DNA of 64,000 bases from an uncultured Bacteroidaceae bacterium (GTDB lineage Bacteria; Bacteroidota; Bacteroidia; Bacteroidales; Bacteroidaceae): assembly GCA_934271655.1 (NCBI GenBank), contig CAKQRW010000002.1:28468-92467 (forward strand), in the 5' to 3' direction. How positions within the stretch are numbered: the stretch's first letter is position 1; the number at the start of each line of letters is the position of its first letter. This document shows, in pieces, positions 26,409 through 36,300 of this stretch. A program made the translations under genes and the position numbers. The notes beneath the pieces are model-generated. The model saw only the letters and a program-made list of their open reading frames with translations, made no database searches and was not told where the DNA came from.

Positions 26409-28272
26409 ATTGTTGCAATTTTAGTATGGCATCAACAGCTTTCTTCTCATTGTCTGTGCTGATAGTACACTTGCCTTCTGGGTCGTATACCTCGCAGAAA
26501 ATGCCTTCATAACTATTTGAGTCCTTGGATGTGAACAAGAAGAGCATATTAAGGCTGGTCGTTCCATAATGCTCTCCTGGCATTCCATCTATAAAGCGCA
26601 GCCACTCGTTTCTGTCAGGAAATCCCAATGTGCTGGGAATCATGATGAACGCTACATTGTTGGAGTCGGACTTTTCCATGGCCTCCTCTACAGCCTTCAG
26701 CTTATTCAGAGCAAGGTCGCTGTTGAGGTCATATAAGATGAACACCACTGACTTGCCTTTGTAGTCAGCACGTATGGCGTTTCTCAAATCCTCCCCGTTT
26801 TTGTCCATGTGCTGGCAGTAATGCACATGTGGAATGCTGTTGATATCAGCTACAGTCTTTTGCCAGCGTGACTTGAACAAGGTGTAGTAATCTTGAAGTT
26901 CTTTGGTCTTTATGCTTTCCTGGAGGTATTTTTCTTGCTGGCTCTTGCTCACGTAGGAGTTTATTGCCACGAACAGACGGTACACATCATAATTGTACTG
27001 TGCGGTAGCAAATGTGTTGTTGCCGATGTCCCAATGCTGAAACCGCAGACGTTGGTTGTAAAAGTTGGGATAGAGATCGGAAGATGCAAAACAAGGACTT
27101 AACGTAAACCTTTCTGATACAGCCAGCTCGTTGTCTGTTTGCTCGAAGTCGCGGACATATGCAGCGCAGGCAATTCCAAACATGACATCCTGGTTCAGGG
27201 ATTGTCCGTCAAGGTAATCTTTAAGCTTGTAATATGTGTATGATGACAGGATTCTCTTATGTTCCACATAAGCGCACTCGTTCAGAATCCTAAGCATGTC
27301 AGCGGAAGCATTGCCGCATGCTTGCTCTATCTTCAACTTGTTTTTGTAGAGTCTCTCAGAAGCCTCATTATAGAATGTATTCTTTGTGTCGTGCAATAGG
27401 GAGTCGAGGTGGGCTGTGCTGTTGTCGAACGAGGCCAGCTCCTTAAGACCAAGCACATTCAGATTGTAGTTCGTTTCAGCCATAGTTCCCTTGAAAGCCA
27501 CGGCTGCCAATCCTGTCTTGCCCTGTTCCATGTCCACTAATACAGACAGGTCTCCGCCTGGGACAATGACTATGGGCGACTTCTCAGAACAGCCTATACC
27601 CATGAGGACGGTCAAAGGGAAGCATGGGTGCAGCTTTATCTCTGCGGTGCCGTCGTCGTTTATGGGAAAGGTGTATATTGTTTGGTAAGAGCCATCGTCC
27701 AGCGAGCTCATCTGAAGTAAGATGTTCTTTCCGGCTTCATTGGTGTAATTTAATATCTTGACCCTGATGCTGGTGCTGTCGTCGCTCAGGACAGATAGCG
27801 GCAGGCTATCATCAACACTGTTGACTACGTTTTGCCAATCCTTGGGCTTTTCCATTGCGGATATGTCCGTTTCCTCACGCACGTTGCACAGTTTCCATCC
27901 TTGGTCGTCTGTTGCCTCGGCAAAATGTATGAGCTTTGTGTCTGAGGGCATTGGTTCAAAGAATAATTTGAATGACACTTTGCCGCTGTAAGGAGTGCTG
28001 AAATACTTGCCCAGCTTTATTCCTTCAGCTTTCACCACGCTGTAATGTTTAGGGCCTGCGGCCAGGTATGAATTGGCTGAAATCGCTACAGAACTTCCTC
28101 TGCCCTCGACAGAGGCATAGACCACTGTGGCTTTGCTCGAAAATTCCACCTTGTCGATTGACATGACATTTGTGTTGGAATATCCTACATGAGGGCTATC
28201 CCAGCTCTTGGTCTTGGCAAAGGACATGCAAGACATCGAAAGCAGTGCCAATATTAAAAGTAAACTTCTCAT
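26407..28272 (-). CDS. Large secreted protein with thioredoxin-like C-terminal domain lacking CxxC (module 1)
   Basis: The product has 621 residues; the start MRSLLLILA (28272) opens a signal peptide ending ...SFAKT. The N-terminal half is a beta-rich domain (VSFKLFFEPMPSDTKLIHFAE; AEIKLHPCFPLTVLMGIG; VIVPGGDLSVLVDM) and is followed by a helical region. The last ~130 residues resemble a TlpA-type fold (GKSVVFILYDLNSDLALNKLKAVEEAME...PGEHYGTTSLNMLFLFTS) but lack the redox CxxC. It follows the small lipoprotein 28406-28648 by 133 bp. It is a close paralogue of the broken gene at 38901-40748. The function is unknown; the fold assignment is tentative. Confidence 0.75.
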   Translation of the reverse strand: MRSLLLILALLSMSCMSFAKTKSWDSPHVGYSNTNVMSIDKVEFSSKATVVYASVEGRGSSVAISANSYLAAGPKHYSVVKAEGIKLGKYFSTPYSGKVSFKLFFEPMPSDTKLIHFAEATDDQGWKLCNVREETDISAMEKPKDWQNVVNSVDDSLPLSVLSDDSTSIRVKILNYTNEAGKNILLQMSSLDDGSYQTIYTFPINDDGTAEIKLHPCFPLTVLMGIGCSEKSPIVIVPGGDLSVLVDMEQGKTGLAAVAFKGTMAETNYNLNVLGLKELASFDNSTAHLDSLLHDTKNTFYNEASERLYKNKLKIEQACGNASADMLRILNECAYVEHKRILSSYTYYKLKDYLDGQSLNQDVMFGIACAAYVRDFEQTDNELAVSERFTLSPCFASSDLYPNFYNQRLRFQHWDIGNNTFATAQYNYDVYRLFVAINSYVSKSQQEKYLQESIKTKELQDYYTLFKSRWQKTVADINSIPHVHYCQHMDKNGEDLRNAIRADYKGKSVVFILYDLNSDLALNKLKAVEEAMEKSDSNNVAFIMIPSTLGFPDRNEWLRFIDGMPGEHYGTTSLNMLFLFTSKDSNSYEGIFCEVYDPEGKCTISTDNEKKAVDAILKLQQ

Positions 28273-28405
28273 AATTGGTGTTTTTTGTATATGAATGTAT
28301 TTTTGATGTTCTCGATAAGACGCAAACTCTTCCACATGTGGTCATATGGTTTTATGGCTGACAGACAGAATAGATGCGTGGAGTGAATAATGGGAAAACC
28401 TTCTT

Positions 28406-28648
28406 TCAAAGAAATGTCATGAACCTGTCTCCGTTCCATAGATGTTCAACATCTTGTTGTCCGCCCTTGTAACTTATACCAGGCTTAGGCTGTGTCACTC
28501 CTTCTGTTGCTCTTGTAACTCGTTTTTTGGCAAGCGTATAATTGCAGCTTTCGTAATACTCATCGTCGCTGCTGCAGCTGCTTGCGGCAAAGATTGATAA
28601 CAGTGTGAATACTGCGGCTGAAGCACCGCTGTAAAAAATTTTTTTCAT
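28406..28648 (-). CDS. Small lipoprotein with DEYY...YTLAKKRVTRA motif (module 1)
   Basis: The product has 80 residues, starting MKKIFYSG. The lipoprotein signal ends AASSC|SSDDEYYESCNYTLAKKRVTRATEG; the rest (about 30 residues) is short and low in complexity. The segment up to ATEG is nearly identical in the lipoprotein 30505-30975, whereas the C-terminal domain of the latter is missing here. It precedes the 26407-28272 gene. I do not recognise a described family. The basic KKR next to a conserved tail could be a processing or binding site, but that is speculation. Confidence 0.75.
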   Translation of the reverse strand: MKKIFYSGASAAVFTLLSIFAASSCSSDDEYYESCNYTLAKKRVTRATEGVTQPKPGISYKGGQQDVEHLWNGDRFMTFL

Positions 28649-28727
28649 GCTTGTTTTCCTTGTGGTTTTAAGTGGTAAATGTAGTTTCATTAAAGTGAGC
28701 ATGTGCCTGTAAAGACTCTGCATGGCA

Positions 28728-28757
28728 CAAAATTAAGGATTTTTTTTGTGAGACAAA
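28728..28757 (-). promoter_or_regulatory. Likely promoter of module 1
   Basis: On the minus strand TAATTTTG (complement of 28728-28735) matches the -7 box, with TTTG 18 nt upstream (complement of 28754-28757), slightly closer than usual. The ~75-nt leader between it and the start codon is strongly conserved with that of the module 2 lipoprotein (30976-31050). Confidence 0.6.
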
Positions 28758-28906
28758 TAAATTGTTGCTTTTTATAAAATAAATGATGCTATTTGTTTAA
28801 AAAAGTGCCTTTCTTAATATGAAAGTTTGATAATTTAGAGGAATTGACGAGAATTATTCGTACTGTGATAGTGCGCACAGAGTCTCTCCATCCTTTGAAC
28901 ACCTGC

Positions 28907-30376
28907 TTATTGCTTCTTCAGAAGATTCCTCAATCTGTACCTAAGTGCAAATTCACCGTCCTCAAAGTCCAATGGTTCTGAAAGCACACGTCCTTTCTTG
29001 TCTATTGTCATCACTTTCAAAGGCCAGGAAGCTGACACATCATTCATTATGTCCACATATTCGTCTTTTGTAAAAACGATAAACGACTCTTCTGGATACC
29101 TTAGTTTGAACTTCTCCAGTTCTGCCAATTCAGAATCATTCTCTACGATGGCACAAAACACAAAAGACAGGCTGTGGCTTTTGTGAAAGTCACGGCGAAG
29201 GTTCTCAAGCATGAACAGGCGTTTGTAAGATTCTTTTACAGGGCGGAAGAAAACTAAGTCAATATATTGAGATTTGTGACTCTTGCGTATGCCGTTGATC
29301 TTTTCCATTCTGCTTAATCCGTCAAAAAGACACCTGTCTGTTGGCTCTGACCATAGACCATCACAAGTTTGTATCCACCAATCTTTCATCTGCTCATTGG
29401 AGAAAACATGCATGATGTCGTTCTTAAGGCTGTCGACATAGCTTCTGCCGTGCAGGTCGGATGCTGTCAATGCTCTTATTAGGGCATATTGCCCCCACAC
29501 GCTCACATTGCCTTTTTCATCGGAAAAGACAGGTAGCAGAATGTCTCGCAACGTTTCGAAGTTGTCCTTTCCGGTTTCTTCTCTGATATGCCTCATGGCT
29601 CTGTCTACAACAGCGTTCGTCAAAAAGGGAAAATCTACATTATCGTATATACTATTCTCGTCAATGGGAAGTCTGTGTATGGCCATGCGAAGACATGATG
29701 CCGTATCACCGTCCAGTATTGTCACTCCACGAGCTTCGTCAATCCTGTTGCAATACACAAGCAGTTGCATGCAAAGTGCATTCAGAAAAGCCTTTTCCTT
29801 ATCGGTATGTTCCTGCGAGAAGCTTTCTTGGCCTGCATACCTGGTGACGACAGAATCAAGCGCAACTCCTAAATGAGCTGGCGTGATGGTGTCTGCAAAT
29901 GTTATGTCCGTTTTTACGCCAGAAAGCTTCTCAAACTCTGTTTCTTCTTCCATGCCATTTCTGGCAAATTTGCTGATACATTTGTTCACGATGTCGAAAG
30001 AGACATAGATACTGTCGCCAGGAGTTAAAGATATATGCCGGCTTATTCCTTTCATCCATGTAGGATGGCAGGATATGCTTGTAACAGTAGCCCTCTCTAA
30101 GGGAAATGTCACAGAGAAAGATCCTGATGCATCCATATATGTGTGCATCCAATAAGCTTCATATTCGCTTCTTCCAGCTTCGTTGCCTTTGGCGTAAGGA
30201 AGAAGTAGAGAAATCATTACATACCTGTCGGGAGCATCTTCATATCCTTCCACCTTGCCACATAACACCACGCTGTCTTTGACGTGTTCTGTACATAAGT
30301 TTTTAGTTTTAGCAAAGCCCTGCGACAATGATGCTAAAATAAGCAAAAAGCATAAGGTTGTTTTTTTTATAAGCAT
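28907..30376 (-). CDS. Large secreted protein with thioredoxin-like C-terminus, partner of the module 2 lipoprotein
   Basis: The product has 489 residues with a signal peptide (...SLSQGFAKT, the same cleavage context as in 26407-28272). A DUF4369-like beta domain is suggested at 35-140 (VVLCGKVEGYEDAPDRYVMISL...ISLTPGDSIYVSFD). A helical middle follows, and the C-terminal ~110 residues (HSLSFVFCAIVENDSELAELEKFKL...PLKVMTIDKKGRVLSEPLD) resemble a thioredoxin-like fold without CxxC. It lies 128 bp after the lipoprotein 30505-30975. Sequence similarity to the other two large partners is low, but the layout is the same. The function is unknown. Confidence 0.7.
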   Translation of the reverse strand: MLIKKTTLCFLLILASLSQGFAKTKNLCTEHVKDSVVLCGKVEGYEDAPDRYVMISLLLPYAKGNEAGRSEYEAYWMHTYMDASGSFSVTFPLERATVTSISCHPTWMKGISRHISLTPGDSIYVSFDIVNKCISKFARNGMEEETEFEKLSGVKTDITFADTITPAHLGVALDSVVTRYAGQESFSQEHTDKEKAFLNALCMQLLVYCNRIDEARGVTILDGDTASCLRMAIHRLPIDENSIYDNVDFPFLTNAVVDRAMRHIREETGKDNFETLRDILLPVFSDEKGNVSVWGQYALIRALTASDLHGRSYVDSLKNDIMHVFSNEQMKDWWIQTCDGLWSEPTDRCLFDGLSRMEKINGIRKSHKSQYIDLVFFRPVKESYKRLFMLENLRRDFHKSHSLSFVFCAIVENDSELAELEKFKLRYPEESFIVFTKDEYVDIMNDVSASWPLKVMTIDKKGRVLSEPLDFEDGEFALRYRLRNLLKKQ

Positions 30377-30504
30377 AAAATAAGTTTTATGAAAAGTTGT
30401 AATTGTAAGTTGCTTATATACCGAATAGGATGGCCGTCATGTTGAGTTATTCCTGCCAGCTATTTATAAGCTTGTAGAATGTTTTGTTAAAAATAGGCAA
30501 ACTG

Positions 30505-30975
30505 TCATTTTACAATAAAAAGGGTCTCCCATTTTGCCTCGTGAAAATTGGAATCTCCAACGTATCCAGCCTTTGCTTTCACGGTTAGTCTACTGTCATG
30601 ATAGAATGCATCTTCACTTATAATATACACGTCTATAGAAGGCTCCCATGCAAATGATGGGCGTCCTGTCACCCTTCCTGCAGAATCCAATTCAACAACA
30701 ACAGTCCCAGCCAAGCTCCTGCTTATTGTGGAGTCTTTCCCTATATAATAAAAAGTAAAATTAGCGGAAATATCCTGTTCTATTGTTCTGGGCTTTTTGT
30801 CAAGGTTTGGTTCTGGATGTATTGCACCTTCCGTAGCTCTTGTTACTCGCTTTTTGGCAAGCGTATAATTGTTGCTTTCGTAATACTCCTCGTCGCTGCT
30901 GCAGCTGCTTGCGGCAAAGAGTGATAACAAAGTGAGTGCTGTGGTTGAAATACAGCCATAAAAAATTTTCTTCAT
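30505..30975 (-). CDS. Lipoprotein with DEYY...YTLAKKRVTRA motif and C-terminal beta domain (module 2)
   Basis: The product has 156 residues; the start is at MKKIFYGC (30975). The lipobox and following residues (AASSC|SSDEEYYESNNYTLAKKRVTRATEG) are almost the same as in 28406-28648. About 100 further residues form a beta-rich domain (ISANFTFYYIGKDSTISRSLAGTVVVELDS...ETLFIVK), which the module 1 lipoprotein lacks. It heads a two-gene unit with 28907-30376. Confidence 0.75.
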   Translation of the reverse strand: MKKIFYGCISTTALTLLSLFAASSCSSDEEYYESNNYTLAKKRVTRATEGAIHPEPNLDKKPRTIEQDISANFTFYYIGKDSTISRSLAGTVVVELDSAGRVTGRPSFAWEPSIDVYIISEDAFYHDSRLTVKAKAGYVGDSNFHEAKWETLFIVK

Positions 30976-31053
30976 GCTTGTTTTCCTCTTAGTTTTAAGT
31001 TGTAAATATGATTTCATTAAAGTGAGCATGTGCCTGTAAGGCTCTGCATGATG

Positions 31054-31061
31054 CAAAGTTA
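31054..31061 (-). promoter_or_regulatory. -7 box of the module 2 lipoprotein
   Basis: TAACTTTG on the minus strand matches TAnnTTTG. No good TTTG is found at the usual spacing upstream. The conserved ~75-nt leader shared with module 1 lies between this box and the start codon. Confidence 0.5.
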
Positions 31062-31654
31062 ATTTTTTTTAAATAAAAAGAATTAGTTGTCTGTATTTTT
31101 TATGTATAAATGTTTTTTTTTTGTAAAAAAGATGCTTTTATGACATGAGAGCAGAATATTTTATAGGTGAATATGCTAAAATTATTGGTATTGCAATAGT
31201 GTGAACAGCATCTCATTGTGTGTATGAAATGAAATAAAATATGTAGGTATAGCTTATATTGAAGGAGTATAGGTGTGCTTTTGTCACGGCAATTAGATGT
31301 AAAGTTATGTTTGAAAAATTTTTGTTTACAGTAATTATTTAAATTTTTAATGCGGAATAGTCTTCAGTGCCACTATTTTCATTACATTTGCATATCATTA
31401 GTAAACTAACTGGAAACTCATGGCCTTCGAAACTGAGGTAACCGTGTTTTACTGTTTGTTTGGTGGCAGTGGCTGTTGCATATTTTGAAAATGCTTTCAT
31501 GTATGGTCTGCAGCTTAGCAATGGTAATGTCTGTATAACTTGTGATGTAGTATTTATTATAAAGAAAATTCGTGCACAAAATACAGAACGTTTTTTTGTT
31601 TTGTGGGCTAAACCTATTGTAAAAGATAATAAAAACCTTGTAAACATATAAGAC
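31062..31654. other. AT-rich divergent intergenic region
   Basis: This region separates the minus-strand lipoprotein modules from the plus-strand genes starting at 31655. It is AT-rich with no convincing gene. A possible -7 box TACATTTG lies at 31383-31390 on the plus strand, but it lacks a matching -33 element. Confidence 0.5.
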
Positions 31655-33328
31655 ATGCAAAAAAAACAGTACATCTACATTATGGTGGCAATAGGCCTTT
31701 CCCTTCTGTTGACGCACGTCTCGGCTTGCTTCACCAGTGGAAGATCTGGCGGTGTGTATAATATAGGAGAGGAAACACGTGTGAATGTCGTGTTGACCAC
31801 GTGGAATGTTTGTGGATGCTTTGATGAAAAAGGGTCGTCTGCGGTTGACTCCATAATAGGGAATCCCACTCTGTTCAGCGAGATAGATAAAGGAAGCGCG
31901 GCCGACAGCATTTGGCGTAACGGAGTGTATCATCCGCAATATATCCAGCCAGACCTTGCTGAAGTGTTTGGCATCGAGGCTGCAGATACAGCAAAGCGAC
32001 AAATGATAGATGGTCAATATGTATACCTTTATTGTGTGATAAATGCCGCAAAACCTCTTGATGTCTACTCAGATGTGAGGACAGGTTTAGATTGTTCACA
32101 TTACGTGAATGGCAAGAGACTGGAAAGGGCCAGTATACAGGGACTTAATATTTATCCAATGCATCTTGAAAAGGGTAGCAACTATTATGTGGTGAAAGCA
32201 AAGATAACAGGCGAGGACTTATCTTTGGAGACGACCCTATATGACAGCGTAAGCATTGCACGCCTTTACGCAGAGGGACAAAGTTGCAATATCATCTATC
32301 CGCAGATAGACAGCGTTAGCCATGTGGCAATGCTGACTAATGCTCACCAGAATCTTCTGCGCACTCCAGTACGTCTCCGTTTCACAGATGTCAACGGCAA
32401 TGAGATTTGCGAGCCTATAAGATTGAAAAAAGACTCCTTTTTGTACTATATACCAGGAATGAAGAACAATGTGTCTTACATGTGTGAGATGTCAATGTGC
32501 GGAACTACCGTGAGGCAGCCTGTGCTGTGTGGCAAGGATGATGATGCATATTCCCGTCTCGTCCGCATCCGCAGCAAGATGCCGGCTACGCATCCACGTT
32601 CAGTAGAAATAGATGAAATACTTTACAGGTTCAAGTTCTTGCTGTCTCATCCGAGCAGATATGATGGAGATTGGTGGTGGCAATTTAAAATAACTCCTCT
32701 TTCTTATCAGCTTGAGCATGTGCTGTCTCATTTAGACGGAACGTATGGAGACTCCGATTCTGAATTTAACCTTCAGTTCATATCATATACGTCCAGGCAA
32801 GATTCATCCATTCAGAGGTATCTGTTGATGCATCCAAACAAAATAAAGAGAGGCAAGAAAATGCCGCTTGTCGTTGTTGTGCGCCCTGCTGTAGAGAAGA
32901 TGTACCATTTTTTTACATGTCCTCAGTTGGCACGCCAGTGGGCGCTTAACCAAATGCAGGCTCTTTCTGACAGGTATGGCTATGTGGTGATGATGCCTGA
33001 AATGCGCACTTACCAGTATGAGAAGCTGTCTGCGGCAGCAAAAACAGAAATGTTGCTGGCTATAAAAGATGTATGCGAACATTATGATATAGACACTACA
33101 AGGATTTTTCTGCATGCCAACTGCAGTGGAGGCTACAGAGCCTTGCAAATGGCTACGGATTACCCGAGCATGTTTAGGGCAATCGCTTTGTACGCGCCTA
33201 CTTATATGCCAAGAGCTGGTGAGTATTATCAGCGGGCTGGTACCCCTGCCTTGAAATTAGAAAATCTCAAAGGCAAACCAGTCTTCATTCAGGGTGAACA
33301 CCTACTTAATGTAATGGATTTTTTGTAG
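31655..33328 (+). CDS. Secreted alpha/beta-hydrolase-like protein with Cys at the nucleophile elbow
   Basis: The product has 557 residues. A signal peptide or N-terminal anchor (IMVAIGLSLLLTHVSACF) is followed by ~370 residues of beta-rich sequence (dimerisation or binding domain) and a C-terminal hydrolase-like part (KMPLVVVVRP...GYVVMMPEMRTYQYE...IDTTRIFLHANCSGGYRALQMATDYPSMFRAIALYAPTY). The elbow NCSGG puts a Cys where esterases have Ser, as in dienelactone hydrolases. The chain ends soon after KPVFIQGEHLL, so the usual region with the catalytic His is missing: the gene is truncated, inactive, or differently built. The next gene begins 19 bp downstream. Confidence 0.7.
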   Translation: MQKKQYIYIMVAIGLSLLLTHVSACFTSGRSGGVYNIGEETRVNVVLTTWNVCGCFDEKGSSAVDSIIGNPTLFSEIDKGSAADSIWRNGVYHPQYIQPDLAEVFGIEAADTAKRQMIDGQYVYLYCVINAAKPLDVYSDVRTGLDCSHYVNGKRLERASIQGLNIYPMHLEKGSNYYVVKAKITGEDLSLETTLYDSVSIARLYAEGQSCNIIYPQIDSVSHVAMLTNAHQNLLRTPVRLRFTDVNGNEICEPIRLKKDSFLYYIPGMKNNVSYMCEMSMCGTTVRQPVLCGKDDDAYSRLVRIRSKMPATHPRSVEIDEILYRFKFLLSHPSRYDGDWWWQFKITPLSYQLEHVLSHLDGTYGDSDSEFNLQFISYTSRQDSSIQRYLLMHPNKIKRGKKMPLVVVVRPAVEKMYHFFTCPQLARQWALNQMQALSDRYGYVVMMPEMRTYQYEKLSAAAKTEMLLAIKDVCEHYDIDTTRIFLHANCSGGYRALQMATDYPSMFRAIALYAPTYMPRAGEYYQRAGTPALKLENLKGKPVFIQGEHLLNVMDFL

Positions 33329-33347
33329 TCTAATCACTTTGGTTTTG

Positions 33348-36300
33348 ATGAAGCGCTTTCATGTTATATATTGGGCATTGGTAATGCTGTCTTGCATCTC
33401 GCTCCATGCGCAACAGCAGGGGGCTGAGATACGTCACGTCCGTATAGTCGATGGAAATACAGGTGTGGCGATGCCATGTGTGCATGCTAAAGTGGGGAAT
33501 GCTGTACGTGCCGTGAGCAATGCTGAAGGTGACTTGTCCCTGCCTGTAGCAGAATCTGACACGGTGTCTCTGACGGCTGTGGGCTATTCGTTGATAAAGG
33601 TTTGTGCTCGTGAATTGAGTCCTGTCGTCAAGATGTACGCGCAGGATGTGCATTTGGAAGGAGTGGAGGTGTTGTCCGGCACAGCTGTCTTGGACCGGGT
33701 AAAAAAGAACCTGAAGTCCGAATATAAACAGCATGCTGATAGAAGTCGGGCCTATTTTTTCCGTTTTTATGTGGGAAGTGGCAGTCAGCATGAGATGCTT
33801 GAGGGTGTGGTTAAGGCTAAGTCAGCCCATTGCCTTAGAGGAATGCGACTGATGGCAGGCAAGTGTTATGGGGTGGATGCCGATGGTTCGGAGGTGGAGA
33901 CAGCATTGCAAAGCTCCAATGTTCATAAGCTGATGTCGTTGTCTCCAATGAATAATGGACTTGACCAAAGGAATGTGTTTTCACCTTTTGCTGGAAGTGT
34001 GTCTGTCGATGAGATAGTGGAAAGGTGTTATGTGCATGATGATGTGTATAGTGAGGAGGGGAGACTGATGCATCGTATGACATTTACAGAAAAAAAGACA
34101 GATGAGGTGTGTGGCACAGCGTATGTTGATGCTACGACATTTAGAATCGTGCGGTATAAAGGTGTGGCTACTGTTGCTATGCAGACTGTCAGGCAGAAGA
34201 AAGATGGTTGGGTCTATACGAGTCCCAGCCGTCTGAAGATGATAGTCGACTATACGTATAAAAATGGTTTTGCGGAAGTGGAATGTGCCTTTTGTGAGAT
34301 ACTGTCGGAGAATGTAGCTGTGAGGTGCCATCTGTGTGCTGTCGGAGAGGAAAACGTGCCGGATGAGACTGGGATATTGCTGCATGGCAATATACTTGAA
34401 GCGATAAGAAAGATGGAAGGTAAAATGAATATTAAAGCATACAGCGCCATAATCCGGCGCACGACAGCGGAAGAAAATATAGTTGCAGGCGGCATGCAGC
34501 CAGAAGGGGAATATGCCTCGAATGCCAATGAACGTCTGCTGTCATACATAAGAAATGCCATGAGCTTCAATCGTGCCATACCCCAGGAGAAAGTTTACCT
34601 TCACCTTGACAACACAGGCTATTTTGAGAATGAGACCATGTGGTTCAAGGCTTATTTGGTGCGCACAGACAGTGGCAAACCGAGCGACTTGAGCAAGGTG
34701 CTGTATGTTGAGCTTCTCAACATGAGCGGTGATGTGATAAAGACTACCAAGTGGCCTGTCGATTCTATTGGACAGTCAAATGGGGATATGACGCTGGATT
34801 CGTTGCTTGGGTCAGGGTTCTATGAAGTGAGGGCTTATACGAGGTATATGACCAACTGGGGAACGAACGCTTGCTTTTCAAGAGTGGTGCCTGTATTTAA
34901 AAAGCCAGAGAAGGAAGGCGATTATGGAGACTTGACAATAAAAACACGTCTGTATAAATTTCGTGACCCCAATAATCGCGACAAAAGCGATGCGCTATAT
35001 GCGAAAGCGATAGAAGAGGGCATTTATAGCAATGATCTGGCAAAGACGATAAGTGCGCAGTTCTATCCGGAAGGCGGAAAGATGGTAGTAGGTAAGAGAA
35101 GTCGCGTGGCTGTGATGGTGGTGGATGACAATGGCAACGCGTACCAGCAGGAAGGTCACGTTGTGAATGGAGCTGGCGATGTGTTGACAACTTTCAGGAC
35201 TGATAGTCTGGGCAGGGCCTTGGTGGAGATTGTTCCTGACGGACAACCTTTATATGTGCAGATGCACAACAAGAAAAGGGGAGCCGGCAGGGCTGTGCAG
35301 ACTTTTGTTATGCCAGAGGCTTCAAAAGAAGGGTGCGTGCTCCGTGTCGACGCTGTGAGCGATGACATGGTCGCAGAGATTCAATGCAGTGACAGCCTGT
35401 GCGGAAAGATGCTCGGATGTGTACTCTTGAACAATGGCAATGTTGTCTATTGCGACACTATGTATGCTAAACCCCTGGTAGAGATACAGCTTGAACGTTC
35501 ATGCCAGAAAGCCGGCGTGAACCAGTTGACGGTCTTTGATGCATGCGGTCGTATTCTCGCAGAACGTAGGTATTTCATTTGTCCGCCTAAGATGGATAGC
35601 AACATGGTCCGCTTTGTTCCTGAGACAGCCGTGCCGAAACCATGTGGCAAGGTGAAACTTGATTTCATGACGTTGCCTCACTCCACATTGTCGTGCTCCG
35701 TTGTGGATGCGGAGAACATGACCAATGGTTGGCATGGCAACATGAACACGTGGATGCTTCTGTCATCAGAAGTGCGAGGTTGCATCAGCAATGTAGACTA
35801 CTACTTTGAGTCCGACGACCGCGAACACCGCATGGCGGCCGACATGCTCATGCTGACACAGGGCTGGAGACGTTACGATTGGGAACTGATGGATGGAGCG
35901 AGGCACTTTAAAAAGATTCAGCCGATAGAAGACAAGTTCTATGTGTTTGGGCGTCTGAATGTATATCGCAAGAAGAATCCTGTGGCTAATGTTGGCATGG
36001 AAGTCTTTCTGTATAATGCATCGGGAGAGAGCCTTGCTGGTAAGACCGTGACAGATTCGCTTGGCAACTATGCCTTTGAGATGCCATTCGTGGATGGTGA
36101 GTGGAAAATGCAGATATACACTCGACTTAATAACAAACGCAAGACGTATTACGTTGGCATAGACCGACAGTTCTCTCCAAAGGCAAGGTATGTCAGCAGG
36201 GAAGCCACAAGGATGATTCCTCCTTTGAAGCCGAATCTGTTTGTTGGTGGAGGGCCTGCTAACGGTCAAAGTGATGAGGCGGACTTTGTGCCGATTACAA

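Noticed and set aside
28891..28910. Possible ninth MITE-1 end (TTTGAACACCTGCTTA)
   Set aside because: Only the terminal 16 bp match with one mismatch, the adjoining bases do not resemble the element, and it overlaps the 3' end of a gene.
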